Source: Xanthomonas sp. SI (lineage in GTDB: Bacteria; Pseudomonadota; Gammaproteobacteria; Xanthomonadales; Xanthomonadaceae). From it: DNA of 64,000 bases. The translations under genes and the position numbers were made by a program. Of this stretch, positions 8,101 through 14,329 are shown one piece after another. The DNA is taken from assembly GCF_014236855.1 (NCBI RefSeq), contig NZ_CP051261.1, positions 4,774,001 through 4,838,000 on the forward strand. The letters are read 5' to 3'. The notes beneath the pieces are model-generated. The model was not told the origin of the DNA, did not search any database, and worked only from the letters and a program-made list of their open reading frames with translations. The number at the start of each line of letters is the position of its first letter. The first letter of the stretch is position 1.

Positions 8101-9623
8101 GTCGTCTTGGTGATGTTGCCCTTGAAGTCGGTCGTCGAGGCCGGGTAACCATTGGCATCGTAGGTCAGCGACTTCCACGGCTGGTTGCATTGTTCGCCGC
8201 ACGCCGCGCCGGCACCGGTCGGCTTCAGCGATCCATAGCCACTGTCGGTGTAGCCCAGGGTGACCCGCGTCCCCAGTGGCGAGGTGATGGTCGCTGGAAT
8301 GCCCCAGTTGTAGGTCGATGCGGCGTATTCGACCGTCATGGCGTCGACGTTGCCGGCGAAGCTTGAGGAGATCGCCTTGCCGTTGCTGGCGTAGCCGGTG
8401 CTCTCGAAGCGGATGCCCTTCTCGTCGATGACGCCGGTCAGGGCCGTGGGCAGGTTTGCCTTGGAGGTGAGCGTTTGCTCGTTGTAGACGTATTGGCGCG
8501 TCTTGCCATCCGGGTATTGCACAGAGGTCAGGTTGCCGGTGGTGTCGTAGCCGTAGGTCAGCGTGCCGCCATCCGGCAAAGTGACCGTGCTCAGGCGGCT
8601 ATTGCTGTCATAAGCGAAGCTCAGCGCGCGGCCACCCGCGTCGGTCACCCGCTGCAGCAGGTTGGGTGGGGTCTTGGTGCCGGGCACCGTCGGCGGATCG
8701 CTGTAGGACAGGGTCAGCACCGTCTGGCCCATGCGGTCGAAGACCGAGCGCAGCAGGCCAGCAGTGTCGTAGATCTCCGTCTGCTGCGTGGCCCTGACCT
8801 CCAACGCAAAGCCCAGCAACAGGCCTGCGCTGTCGCGGCGCTCGGTCAGGATGTCGGGCATGTCCGGATCCGTCGTCCACACTCCGTTGCTCAGGCGGAA
8901 CCGTTCCACGCCACCATCCGGACGCCGGGCCTCGACCCGGCTGCCGCCATTGGCGACGCTGGACAGCATGACGTCCAGGGTGCGTTCGAACGAATGGCGC
9001 CACTGCTTGCCCAGCGCGACCGGGGTGACGAAGGTCTTGCTGTTGTAGAAGCGGCGCAGCGTCAGCCAGGTCGGCGAATCGTAGTCGGTGTCCTGGCGGA
9101 ACATGTTGCCGGTGGCGGTATTGATCGGGTCGCCTTCGAAGGAACTGCCCCGATGCACGCCACCCTGTTTCAGCGCCGCGTCGCCGCTGCTGCCATGCGG
9201 GCCTGTGTTGTCGCCCTGCTGGCCCAGGCCGCCGGTGCACATGGTGTTGCAGCTGCCCGCATTCTTAGCTGGCGAGCCTTGGCCGGGGATGTTGTCGTTC
9301 GCGAACACCCTCCCCCACTCACGCCCGTTGGAATAAACGTAGGCAACCGTATAACCGTCGCTGTAAGAATCGGTAATGACAGGCGGGTTGACGCAACCTC
9401 CCGTACCGCTTTCACACAGCCGCATGATCCCATCATGGATGAACTGCACCGCTTGGCCGACCGTTGGAAAGGCGGCTGAACCGCTCGGGGAGTTGGCCGA
9501 ATAGGGTGGTCCGTATTGCGGCTGCGGCGCCGCTTGGCTCAGCGGCGAAGCCAGCATCCCGGCAAGCAGCCACAGGCAGGCCACACCGATACGGCGGGAA
9601 AGGCGAACGTGGGGGTTCGACAT
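5175..9623 (-). CDS. Secreted Rhs/YD-repeat protein with variable C-terminal tip
   Basis: The product is 1482 residues from the ATG at 9623, which has AAGGAT nine bases upstream; the frame runs further upstream but has no site there. Residues 1-31 form a Sec signal peptide. Residues 164-173 (GDPINTATGN) open the DUF6531-type region. A long series of YD repeats (YDxxGNL, YDALGRL, YDxLDR) builds the cocoon. The RHS core signature RYDSATGLNQNYHRDYDASAGRYGQ..DPFGLA ends at about residue 1382, where such proteins usually self-cleave. The last 100 residues are the tip, ending in CRGSINREFPGQYREKTLQ...ARKAWKLINDSRFKK. I do not recognise its activity with certainty. No VgrG or PAAR gene is nearby, so delivery may use the signal peptide rather than type VI secretion. 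Confidence 0.9.
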   Translation of the reverse strand: MSNPHVRLSRRIGVACLWLLAGMLASPLSQAAPQPQYGPPYSANSPSGSAAFPTVGQAVQFIHDGIMRLCESGTGGCVNPPVITDSYSDGYTVAYVYSNGREWGRVFANDNIPGQGSPAKNAGSCNTMCTGGLGQQGDNTGPHGSSGDAALKQGGVHRGSSFEGDPINTATGNMFRQDTDYDSPTWLTLRRFYNSKTFVTPVALGKQWRHSFERTLDVMLSSVANGGSRVEARRPDGGVERFRLSNGVWTTDPDMPDILTERRDSAGLLLGFALEVRATQQTEIYDTAGLLRSVFDRMGQTVLTLSYSDPPTVPGTKTPPNLLQRVTDAGGRALSFAYDSNSRLSTVTLPDGGTLTYGYDTTGNLTSVQYPDGKTRQYVYNEQTLTSKANLPTALTGVIDEKGIRFESTGYASNGKAISSSFAGNVDAMTVEYAASTYNWGIPATITSPLGTRVTLGYTDSGYGSLKPTGAGAACGEQCNQPWKSLTYDANGYPASTTDFKGNITKTTYAAGGLLTQQIDASGTAQQRTTNTTWNTSLRVPLTRIVLDAAGATAAKTAWTYNARGQQTARCEVDPAVSAAMSYSCGSAANAPAGVRQWRTSYCDTVDGTQCPQIGLVLSQDGPRTDVADTTTYRYYLTADESGCANVGGACHRAGDLSQVVDALGRATTYVAYDRNGRPTRTQDANGLIRDLTYTPRGWAASSTLRASADGTPSDQDQTTLVAYDAVGNVSKVTDPDGTFVIYGYDAAHRLTDVTDGAGNSIHYTLDPSGNRFKEDTKDASGTLKHTLSRIYNKLGQLATQATAEADPTDFSYDLNGNVQLVTDALKRKTQTDYDPLNRVKQILQDVGGIAAKTQFDYDALDRTTKVTDPKGLATSYQYNGLGDLLKLTSPDTGATSYTYNSAGNLATQTDARGTKTNYIYDALGRLAKATYADKALIATYTYDASQTVCATGETFALGRLSKLQDGSGLTQYCYDRFGRVVRKVQTTNGKAFTVRYAYTKGGRLSRVTYPDGAVVDYVRNALGQATEVGVTAAGGTRQKLLGGATYYPFGPSAGWSYGNGRPLQRVLDQDYRPLTIQDSRSDGLNIGFGFDPVGNLTALTAPGNTAPVVSLGYDNLDRLTAFKDGPTGAVIDGYSYDATGNRLSAQVNGSSQTYSYPTDSHHLASVAGAARSYDAAGNTTAIDGTAREFAYDATGRMSQAKRSGTLAMEYRYNDRGEQVRRFLGTTNTYTVYDEAGHWLGDYDDAGKSLQQAIWLDDLPVGVLVGTALNYVQPDHLGAPRTVIDPVRDVAIWKWDIKGEAFGNTPPDQDADRDGTAFVFGMRFPGQRYDSATGLNQNYHRDYDASAGRYGQSDPLGLDGGIDTYAYVNGSSLGYIDPFGLARTSIDSAIQQALMRGDVGELETILEAAATNEERAAARAAIDRLNSRVGDIVSKECRGSINREFPGQYREKTLQELLRDKNAGDSAARKAWKLINDSRFKK

Positions 9624-10086
9624 TGCGTCATCCTTGAGCTTGATAGAGTTGTAGGCGGGCAACCGCAGTGCGCAGGCATTGCCCAGCGCTAACAATCGTA
9701 TCGCTCCTTTGTTGCAAATTCTGAGACGGCCAAAACTTTTTTGCTGGCCGGCCGCCCCGCTACCGGCCAACAAGCGGTGGGAGCCACGCCTCAGCCACCG
9801 GCCACTCCAGCAAGGTCCACCGCCCTGCCTAGCCCATCGCTGGAGTCGAGCCGCAGGCAGCCAACTGGAGACTGGAAACTCAAAGGTCGAGCGCCGGGTG
9901 CTCCCTGCCAAATCAAAACTTGTCCATCGTCTGGACCAATGCTTGTGCCCATTGTTCGTGTCGCGCGCACGAACGATGGGCGCGTGGCTATAAAACCAAA
10001 ACCACGCGGCAACTCCCAATGCTGACTGGCAATCCGACTCGCGCCCGACCAGCACCGACACGCACTCGATCAGTCGGCGCGATGGC
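9624..10086. other. Intergenic region between symE-like gene and rhs
   Basis: This 463-bp stretch has no convincing gene. The rhs frame stays open through most of it, but its amino acid make-up is not that of an Rhs N-terminus and the signal peptide starts at 9623. It should carry the rhs leader. A GC-rich inverted segment (gctggccgg...ccggccaac around 9743-9772) could form a stem. I see no clear promoter. Confidence 0.5.
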
Positions 10087-10485
10087 TCAGCACCGCTTGG
10101 CGTTCGGCACGGGCGTGATCACCAACGCGCCATCGACGATGGCGATCTGCGGCTTGCTACCCGGCGCGAATCCCAAGGCTTCCAGCCACTGGCCGCTCAA
10201 GCGCAGGGTGGGAATGCGCTGGCTCTGCCGGTGGCCGTCCACCATCACGTCGTGGCAGGTGTAGCCAATGGTGCACTGCGTGGGTTGATGCGGACGCGGC
10301 GCGCGCTTGCGCGGCAGTTCGTCTTCCGTCAGGACCGGATTGAACAGCGTGGTGTACGTCAGGTCGCCGAGCGGGACGCGCGGCATCGGGCCGGGGACGA
10401 AAGGCGTGGCGGGCGACGGCGTGGCATCGCGGGTACGGCGACGGGAGGACGGGTTACTCGTGGGTGCGGTTGCTTTGCGGGACAT
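10087..10485 (-). CDS. symE: SymE-family type I toxin-like protein
   Basis: The product is 132 residues from the ATG at 10485, which has a strong AGGAGAAG site six bases upstream. An earlier in-frame start at 10530 would place the initiation codon inside a leader hairpin. The C-terminal third (IPTLRLSGQWLEALGFAPGSKPQIAIVDGALVITPV) is the AbrB/SpoVT-like fold of SymE, whose E. coli member is an SOS-induced toxin silenced by the antisense RNA SymR. The N-terminal 50 residues are Ser/Thr/Pro/Arg-rich and probably disordered. SymE-like genes recur next to rhs loci in Xanthomonadaceae. Whether this copy is toxic is unknown. Confidence 0.75.
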   Translation of the reverse strand: MSRKATAPTSNPSSRRRTRDATPSPATPFVPGPMPRVPLGDLTYTTLFNPVLTEDELPRKRAPRPHQPTQCTIGYTCHDVMVDGHRQSQRIPTLRLSGQWLEALGFAPGSKPQIAIVDGALVITPVPNAKRC

Positions 10486-10511
10486 AGACGACTTCTCCTG
10501 AGTTGAAAGAA

Positions 10512-10544
10512 GTCCGCCCACTGCTGCCAAGCAGGGTGGCGGAC
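10512..10544 (-). promoter_or_regulatory. Stem-loop in the symE-like leader
   Basis: GTCCGCC (10512-10518) pairs with GGCGGAC (10538-10544), and CTGCT (10521-10525) pairs with AGCAG (10530-10534). This gives a two-part hairpin just upstream of the Shine-Dalgarno of the symE-like gene. In type I systems the leader is where the antisense RNA binds, so this is a candidate pairing or translation-control site. Confidence 0.5.
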
Positions 10545-10640
10545 GGTACGGGTTGGCAGACCGGACTCAGGGACCGGCAGGCCTTGCGGCCTCCACGTAC
10601 CGCCCGCCATGAAGCATGCGAGCTAATCGCCCACGATAAC

Positions 10641-10734
10641 GCCCGGGCAACAAAAAAGCGCCGGGCATCGAAGATGGGCGCTGGTGCGCCTGAGTGGTCG
10701 GGCTGCCAAGCCCGGCTGCGTGATTTAACGCAGC
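10641..10734. other. Cluster of three hairpins upstream of symE
   Basis: Three inverted repeats lie close together. GCCCGG/CCGGGC spans 10641-10666 around an A-rich loop. CGGGCT/AGCCCG spans 10699-10714 with a GCCA loop. GCTGCGT/ACGCAGC spans 10715-10734. A T-rich run follows at 10740-10752. They could be terminator elements or part of an antisense RNA gene opposite the symE leader. The rest of 10486-11026 holds no gene that I can see, and base composition falls sharply from about 10740 towards the ATPase gene. Confidence 0.35.
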
Positions 10735-11026
10735 GATTCAATTTTGTTCTTTGCCAAACCCTGCGTCAACGACTTTTGTAGACAGAAATTCAGGCTATAC
10801 ATAAATAGAAAATCTACTCTGAGCCCGGTATTCGGACCACGGCATTCGGTTCTCTAGAAGGGAACAGAACAAGTACTTGACTGGACCGCTTTCGGCGGCG
10901 CAAAGACGGTTGCGCATGCTAGACAATGCAAGAAAACCGCAGTTAACCTAGCAAAACTGGCACACCTGCCGTGGCTTCAAATGCTTCGAAGGTGAAGCCC
11001 GGCAAGGTTATTCAGAGTTAAATTCT

Positions 11027-12478
11027 CTAGTCAGTCAATGCTAACTGCTGGAATATATCAGCCAAAGAATCGGGCTGAAGCGCCCATCTATAAGCAGGAT
11101 GAATCTCCCAGGCGAAACCAAAATCAGCAAAATTTGAAGATAAATACCTATTTTCTTCGAAGTATCGCCTTACAACCGATTCATCAGGCATGTCCTTTCT
11201 CGCCACAAGAAAATTAATTTTGTACATGAAGGCAGCCAAGGCCTTTTCATCCGCAACCTTCCCATTCGAGAACTGAAACTTTCCCATTTGGGAAATGCCT
11301 CTAATCTTCTCAAGAAGCTTGTCAGTCTGATATACGTAACCCGACCGCGCTTGCCTCTCCCTTTTATTAGGCTTCATGTTGACTAGGAGTCGCTCTATCT
11401 CAGGGAGCTCAAATCGGAATTCATTCACGGTATCTTGAATTCGCCCCTGTGAATATTCGTCAAAGATTGCCTTAAAATCAGATGTCGAAATCTTATCACC
11501 CCCTCGATTGCGAGTCTCTCGTGCAGCAAGCGTTAGTAGCTTAACAAGGTCCCTCGGACGTTTCCTTATTAGGGACATCAGCACGCGATAAATTGGTGCG
11601 TTACGCCACTTACCTTCACCACTAAAGCGACCCTCCATCACCTTAGTTAACGTCTCAGCCAGCTGAGTTTGCTTTAGCGTAACCAAAACCTTTTCATCAC
11701 CAACCTCCCCAAAGAAGGTACGTATACGCTTAACTAACAACGCAAATATTTCGTGATTATTCCAAGCATGCCAAATAACAGACCCTTCAATCTTATCTGT
11801 AGATTCATCTGACGTCCGAACTAAGTAGTAAACATCCGACCGAAGAGAAATTTTAAAGCTCAGCCCTCTATTGTCAGCCGCCAAATCCCTAACTGCATTA
11901 AGGAGAGCCGATATTCGATGTATATCGTGCGGACGCCCCTGCCAGCCACGATCCAAGTCATCTATGTAGATGCTTACACACTTATACTTCAAAAAGTGTT
12001 GAAGTACATTTTTCTTCACCCCTCCAACAAGAGGCTTCTTTTCTTCAAAGAATGCTGCAACCGCATTTAGCAATTGACCACCAACCAGAGCAGCCTTATT
12101 AAGAGCAGTGTTCTCAAACCCAAAGCCAGTAACGATCTTCTCTCCGATTATGGAGACTAGCCCCTCTTTCCAATCTCGAATAGCCCGAATGAAGTCCCCC
12201 GTATCGGAGCCAATTCCGACTATGTCGTCAGGCCTGATGAGAACTGTGAGCCTTCCCTGCTCCTCTGCTTCCGCCATCGCGACCTTGAATAAGGCCGACT
12301 TACCGACACCCTTATGCCCGACAAGAATTCGAAATGGAAGTTCGGACGTTACTTGCTCATAGGTATCGTTTTTAAAATAGTATTCGCGAAGCCGTTCAAT
12401 ATCTTCGCTCTCTGCGGCTTCGTGACCAAAAATTCGCTGAATCTCAAGCTCAGAAAAAGTAAGCGCCTTTATATTCAT
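11027..12478 (-). CDS. P-loop ATPase of the Sll1717 type
   Basis: A 483-residue protein with Walker A GHKGVGKS at residues 54-61 and Walker B CVSIYIDDLDRG at 167-178, followed by a sensor-like strand FKISLRSDVYYLVR. The alpha-helical C-terminal half contains KRPRDLVKLLTLAA. This order fits the uncharacterised Sll1717-type STAND/KAP-like ATPases that turn up in accessory and defence regions. Composition is strikingly AT-rich and uses codons rare in the neighbours, so recent acquisition is likely. Its ATG follows the nrdJb stop by three bases, so it may be co-transcribed with nrdJb. No partner effector gene is evident. The biochemical role is unknown. Confidence 0.8.
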   Translation of the reverse strand: MNIKALTFSELEIQRIFGHEAAESEDIERLREYYFKNDTYEQVTSELPFRILVGHKGVGKSALFKVAMAEAEEQGRLTVLIRPDDIVGIGSDTGDFIRAIRDWKEGLVSIIGEKIVTGFGFENTALNKAALVGGQLLNAVAAFFEEKKPLVGGVKKNVLQHFLKYKCVSIYIDDLDRGWQGRPHDIHRISALLNAVRDLAADNRGLSFKISLRSDVYYLVRTSDESTDKIEGSVIWHAWNNHEIFALLVKRIRTFFGEVGDEKVLVTLKQTQLAETLTKVMEGRFSGEGKWRNAPIYRVLMSLIRKRPRDLVKLLTLAARETRNRGGDKISTSDFKAIFDEYSQGRIQDTVNEFRFELPEIERLLVNMKPNKRERQARSGYVYQTDKLLEKIRGISQMGKFQFSNGKVADEKALAAFMYKINFLVARKDMPDESVVRRYFEENRYLSSNFADFGFAWEIHPAYRWALQPDSLADIFQQLALTD

Positions 12479-12481
12479 AGC

Positions 12482-13321
12482 TCACCCACACTTCGAATAA
12501 CCACAATTCAAACAAGTAGCACACCCGTCCATGATGACCAAGGCCTTGGTGTTGCACTTGTGGCACATCGTGGCCGACGGCGGGAAACTCGCGCCGTCGC
12601 CGGTGACGGCGATGTCTTCTTCGTGGTCGGCGGTTGAGTCGGTCGAAACCGTACCCTCATCCGCCCTTCGGGCACCTTCTCCCGCAGGAGAAGGAACAGC
12701 CGGCTTCATTTCATTGTTTTTTTTTGAGCGGTCTTCGTACTGCTTGCGTTTTTCGTTGATCAGCGCGCGCTGGTGGTCGCTCATCTCCGGGTCGTGCAGC
12801 AGGCCGATGGACTTCATGTGCTCTTCGACGATGCTGCCCAGTTCGGCGACCAGCGAGGGCATGTACACGCCGCCGGCCTTGAAGTAACCGCCCTTGGGGT
12901 CGAACACGGCCTTCATCTCGTCGACCAGGAAGGTGACGTCGCCGCCCTTGCGGAACACGGCGGACATGATGCGGGTCAGCGCCACGATCCACTGGAAGTG
13001 TTCCATGGACTTGGAGTTGACGAAGATCTCGAACGGGCGGCGCAGTTCGTGCTCGGTGCCGGCGTTGAGCACGATGTCGTTGAGGGTCACGTACATGGCG
13101 TGTTCCACCAACGGCGATTTGATCTTGTAGGTGCTGCCGATCAGCACGTCCGGGCGCTCGATGCGCTCGTGCATGTGGATGATGTTGTCCACCGGCACTT
13201 CGGCCTCGGCGGTGGCGCGGTCGATCGACGCGGCGGGCACCGGTGGCGCCGCTTCGCGCGCCTTGTCTTCGGCGGTGACGACGGCGTAGCCCTTGATTTT
13301 CTTGTCGATCTTGACGGCCAT
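12482..13321 (-). CDS. nrdJb: NrdJb-like zinc-ribbon subunit of class II ribonucleotide reductase
   Basis: A 279-residue partner of the adenosylcobalamin-dependent reductase encoded upstream. Residues 45-175 form the TSCPD-type domain (VPVDNIIHMHERIERPDVLIG..., MSAVFRKGGDVTFLVDEMKAVFDPKGGYF). Residues 253-279 are a cysteine-rich ribbon (CHKCNTKALVIMDGCATCLNCGYSKC) that in reductases carries redox cysteines re-reducing the active site. The linker, residues about 205-235, is partly encoded by an inserted intergenic-type palindrome. Splitting the C-terminal part from the main chain resembles the nrdJa/nrdJb arrangement of pseudomonads. The histone-like gene lies between this gene and nrdJ. Confidence 0.8.
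   Translation of the reverse strand: MAVKIDKKIKGYAVVTAEDKAREAAPPVPAASIDRATAEAEVPVDNIIHMHERIERPDVLIGSTYKIKSPLVEHAMYVTLNDIVLNAGTEHELRRPFEIFVNSKSMEHFQWIVALTRIMSAVFRKGGDVTFLVDEMKAVFDPKGGYFKAGGVYMPSLVAELGSIVEEHMKSIGLLHDPEMSDHQRALINEKRKQYEDRSKKNNEMKPAVPSPAGEGARRADEGTVSTDSTADHEEDIAVTGDGASFPPSATMCHKCNTKALVIMDGCATCLNCGYSKCG
12651..12700. repeat. Palindromic repeat inserted in the nrdJb linker
   Basis: The sequence contains CCTTCTCC (12675-12682), loop CGCA, and GGAGAAGG (12687-12694), preceded by an ACCCTCATCCGCCCTTCGGG-type arm. This resembles a dispersed intergenic palindrome of Xanthomonadaceae. It is read in frame as about 16 Ala/Gly/Arg/Pro residues (VPSPAGEGARRADEGT) between the NrdJb core and its zinc ribbon. 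Confidence 0.65.
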
Positions 13322-13362
13322 GATGCGTTCCTGATGTGCGTGTCGTGTTGGGGCGCGCGTCC

Positions 13363-13396
13363 CTCGCCCTGCCCCTCTCCCGCGAACGGGAGAGAG
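13363..13396. repeat. Palindrome of the CTCTCCCG family
   Basis: CTCTCCCG (13375-13382), loop CGAA, CGGGAGAG (13387-13394). It lies between the histone-like gene stop and the nrdJb start and resembles the element inside nrdJb. It could act as a transcript-stabilising or attenuating hairpin between the two genes. Confidence 0.55.
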
Positions 13397-13414
13397 GATG
13401 CAGCGTGGGACGGC

Positions 13415-14134
13415 TTACTTCCGGGCGCGGGTGGCCGCGGCCTTCTTGCCGGCGCTCTTGCGCACGGCGGTCTTCTTCGTTGCGGCGGTCTTCTTGGCGA
13501 CCTTGGCGGTGCTCTTCTTGGCGGCCTTGGCGACCTTCTTCACTGCCTTCTTGGCGACGGCCTTGCGCGCGCCGACGCTCTTCTTGACCGCGGTCTTCTT
13601 GGCGGCCACCGACTTCTTGGCCACGGCCTTCTTGGCGGCGACCTTCTTGACCGCCTTCTTCGGCGCGGCCTTCTTCGCTACCGCCTTCTTCGCTACCGCC
13701 TTCTTGGCCGGCGCCTTCTTCACTGCGGCCTTCTTGGTCGCGGTCTTCTTGGCGGCGGCTTTCTTGGCCGGGGCCTTCTTCGCCGCCGCCTTCTTGGCGG
13801 TCTTCTTGCCGGCCTTCTTCAGCGCGGCGGCTTCGGACTGGGCGTTGGCCTTGGCCGTTTCCAGCTTCTTGCGCGCGTTGGCGACGGTCTTCTTCACCGA
13901 CTTGCTGGCCTTCTCCGCGCGCTTGGCCACGGCCTTCTCGGCCTTCTTGACCGCCTTGCGGGTCTTGGCGACCTGGTCCTGCACGCGCTTCTGCACGTTG
14001 CCGGCGGTCTGCTTGACGCTGGCGACGGCGTCGCTGGCGGTGGCGGCGATCGCATCGCCCATGTTGCTGGCGGTCTCTTTTACGTTTTCGGCGACTTGCG
14101 TCAGCGTCGCCGTCACACCATTACCGTTGCTCAT
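13415..14134 (-). CDS. Histone H1-like lysine/alanine-rich DNA-binding protein
   Basis: A 239-residue protein. Residues 1-60 form an amphipathic helical head (LTQVAENVKETASNMGDAIA...) like small stress-related helical proteins. From about residue 60 to the end it is dominated by KKA, KKT and PAKK repeats, giving an extremely basic, unstructured tail as in eukaryotic H1, AlgP and bacterial Hc proteins. It most likely binds DNA or RNA and compacts the nucleoid. The repetitive coding sequence is prone to in-frame length change. It lies between nrdJ and nrdJb on the same strand; two strong hairpins separate it from nrdJ. Confidence 0.85.
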   Translation of the reverse strand: MSNGNGVTATLTQVAENVKETASNMGDAIAATASDAVASVKQTAGNVQKRVQDQVAKTRKAVKKAEKAVAKRAEKASKSVKKTVANARKKLETAKANAQSEAAALKKAGKKTAKKAAAKKAPAKKAAAKKTATKKAAVKKAPAKKAVAKKAVAKKAAPKKAVKKVAAKKAVAKKSVAAKKTAVKKSVGARKAVAKKAVKKVAKAAKKSTAKVAKKTAATKKTAVRKSAGKKAAATRARK

Positions 14135-14246
14135 AAAAAACCCTCCTCAGGGTGTCAGTGTTTATGTAACGCGGGCGATGCTATACCGATTGGCGTGAAG
14201 CGTGGAACCGGATGCGACGGCAGCCGGCGCGCGGTAGGGAAGCATT

Positions 14247-14313
14247 GGGGAAAGCCGGCCTGCCGCTTTCCCCGTTTCCCCGCCGCCGCCTGTCCCCCGC
14301 CGCTGCGGGGGAC
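14247..14313. terminator. Two stable hairpins between nrdJ and the histone-like gene
   Basis: GGGGAAAGC and GCTTTCCCC enclose a nine-base loop around 14248-14275. GTCCCCCGC (14292-14300) and GCGGGGGAC (14305-14313) enclose CGCT. No long T-run follows in the minus direction, so they may attenuate or process the nrdJ transcript rather than stop it fully. Confidence 0.4.
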
Positions 14314-14329
14314 GCAAAAAACGCGGCGT

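Noticed and set aside
5868..8366. 832-codon plus-strand frame opposite the Rhs gene
   Set aside because: It is the repetitive shadow of the YD repeats; its Val/Ala/Gly/Arg-rich product has no recognised feature and the Rhs frame is clearly coding.
13415..14134. Low-complexity artefact instead of a histone-like gene
   Set aside because: It has a normal helical head of about 60 residues, a clear start and a lysine-rich tail typical of a known protein class.
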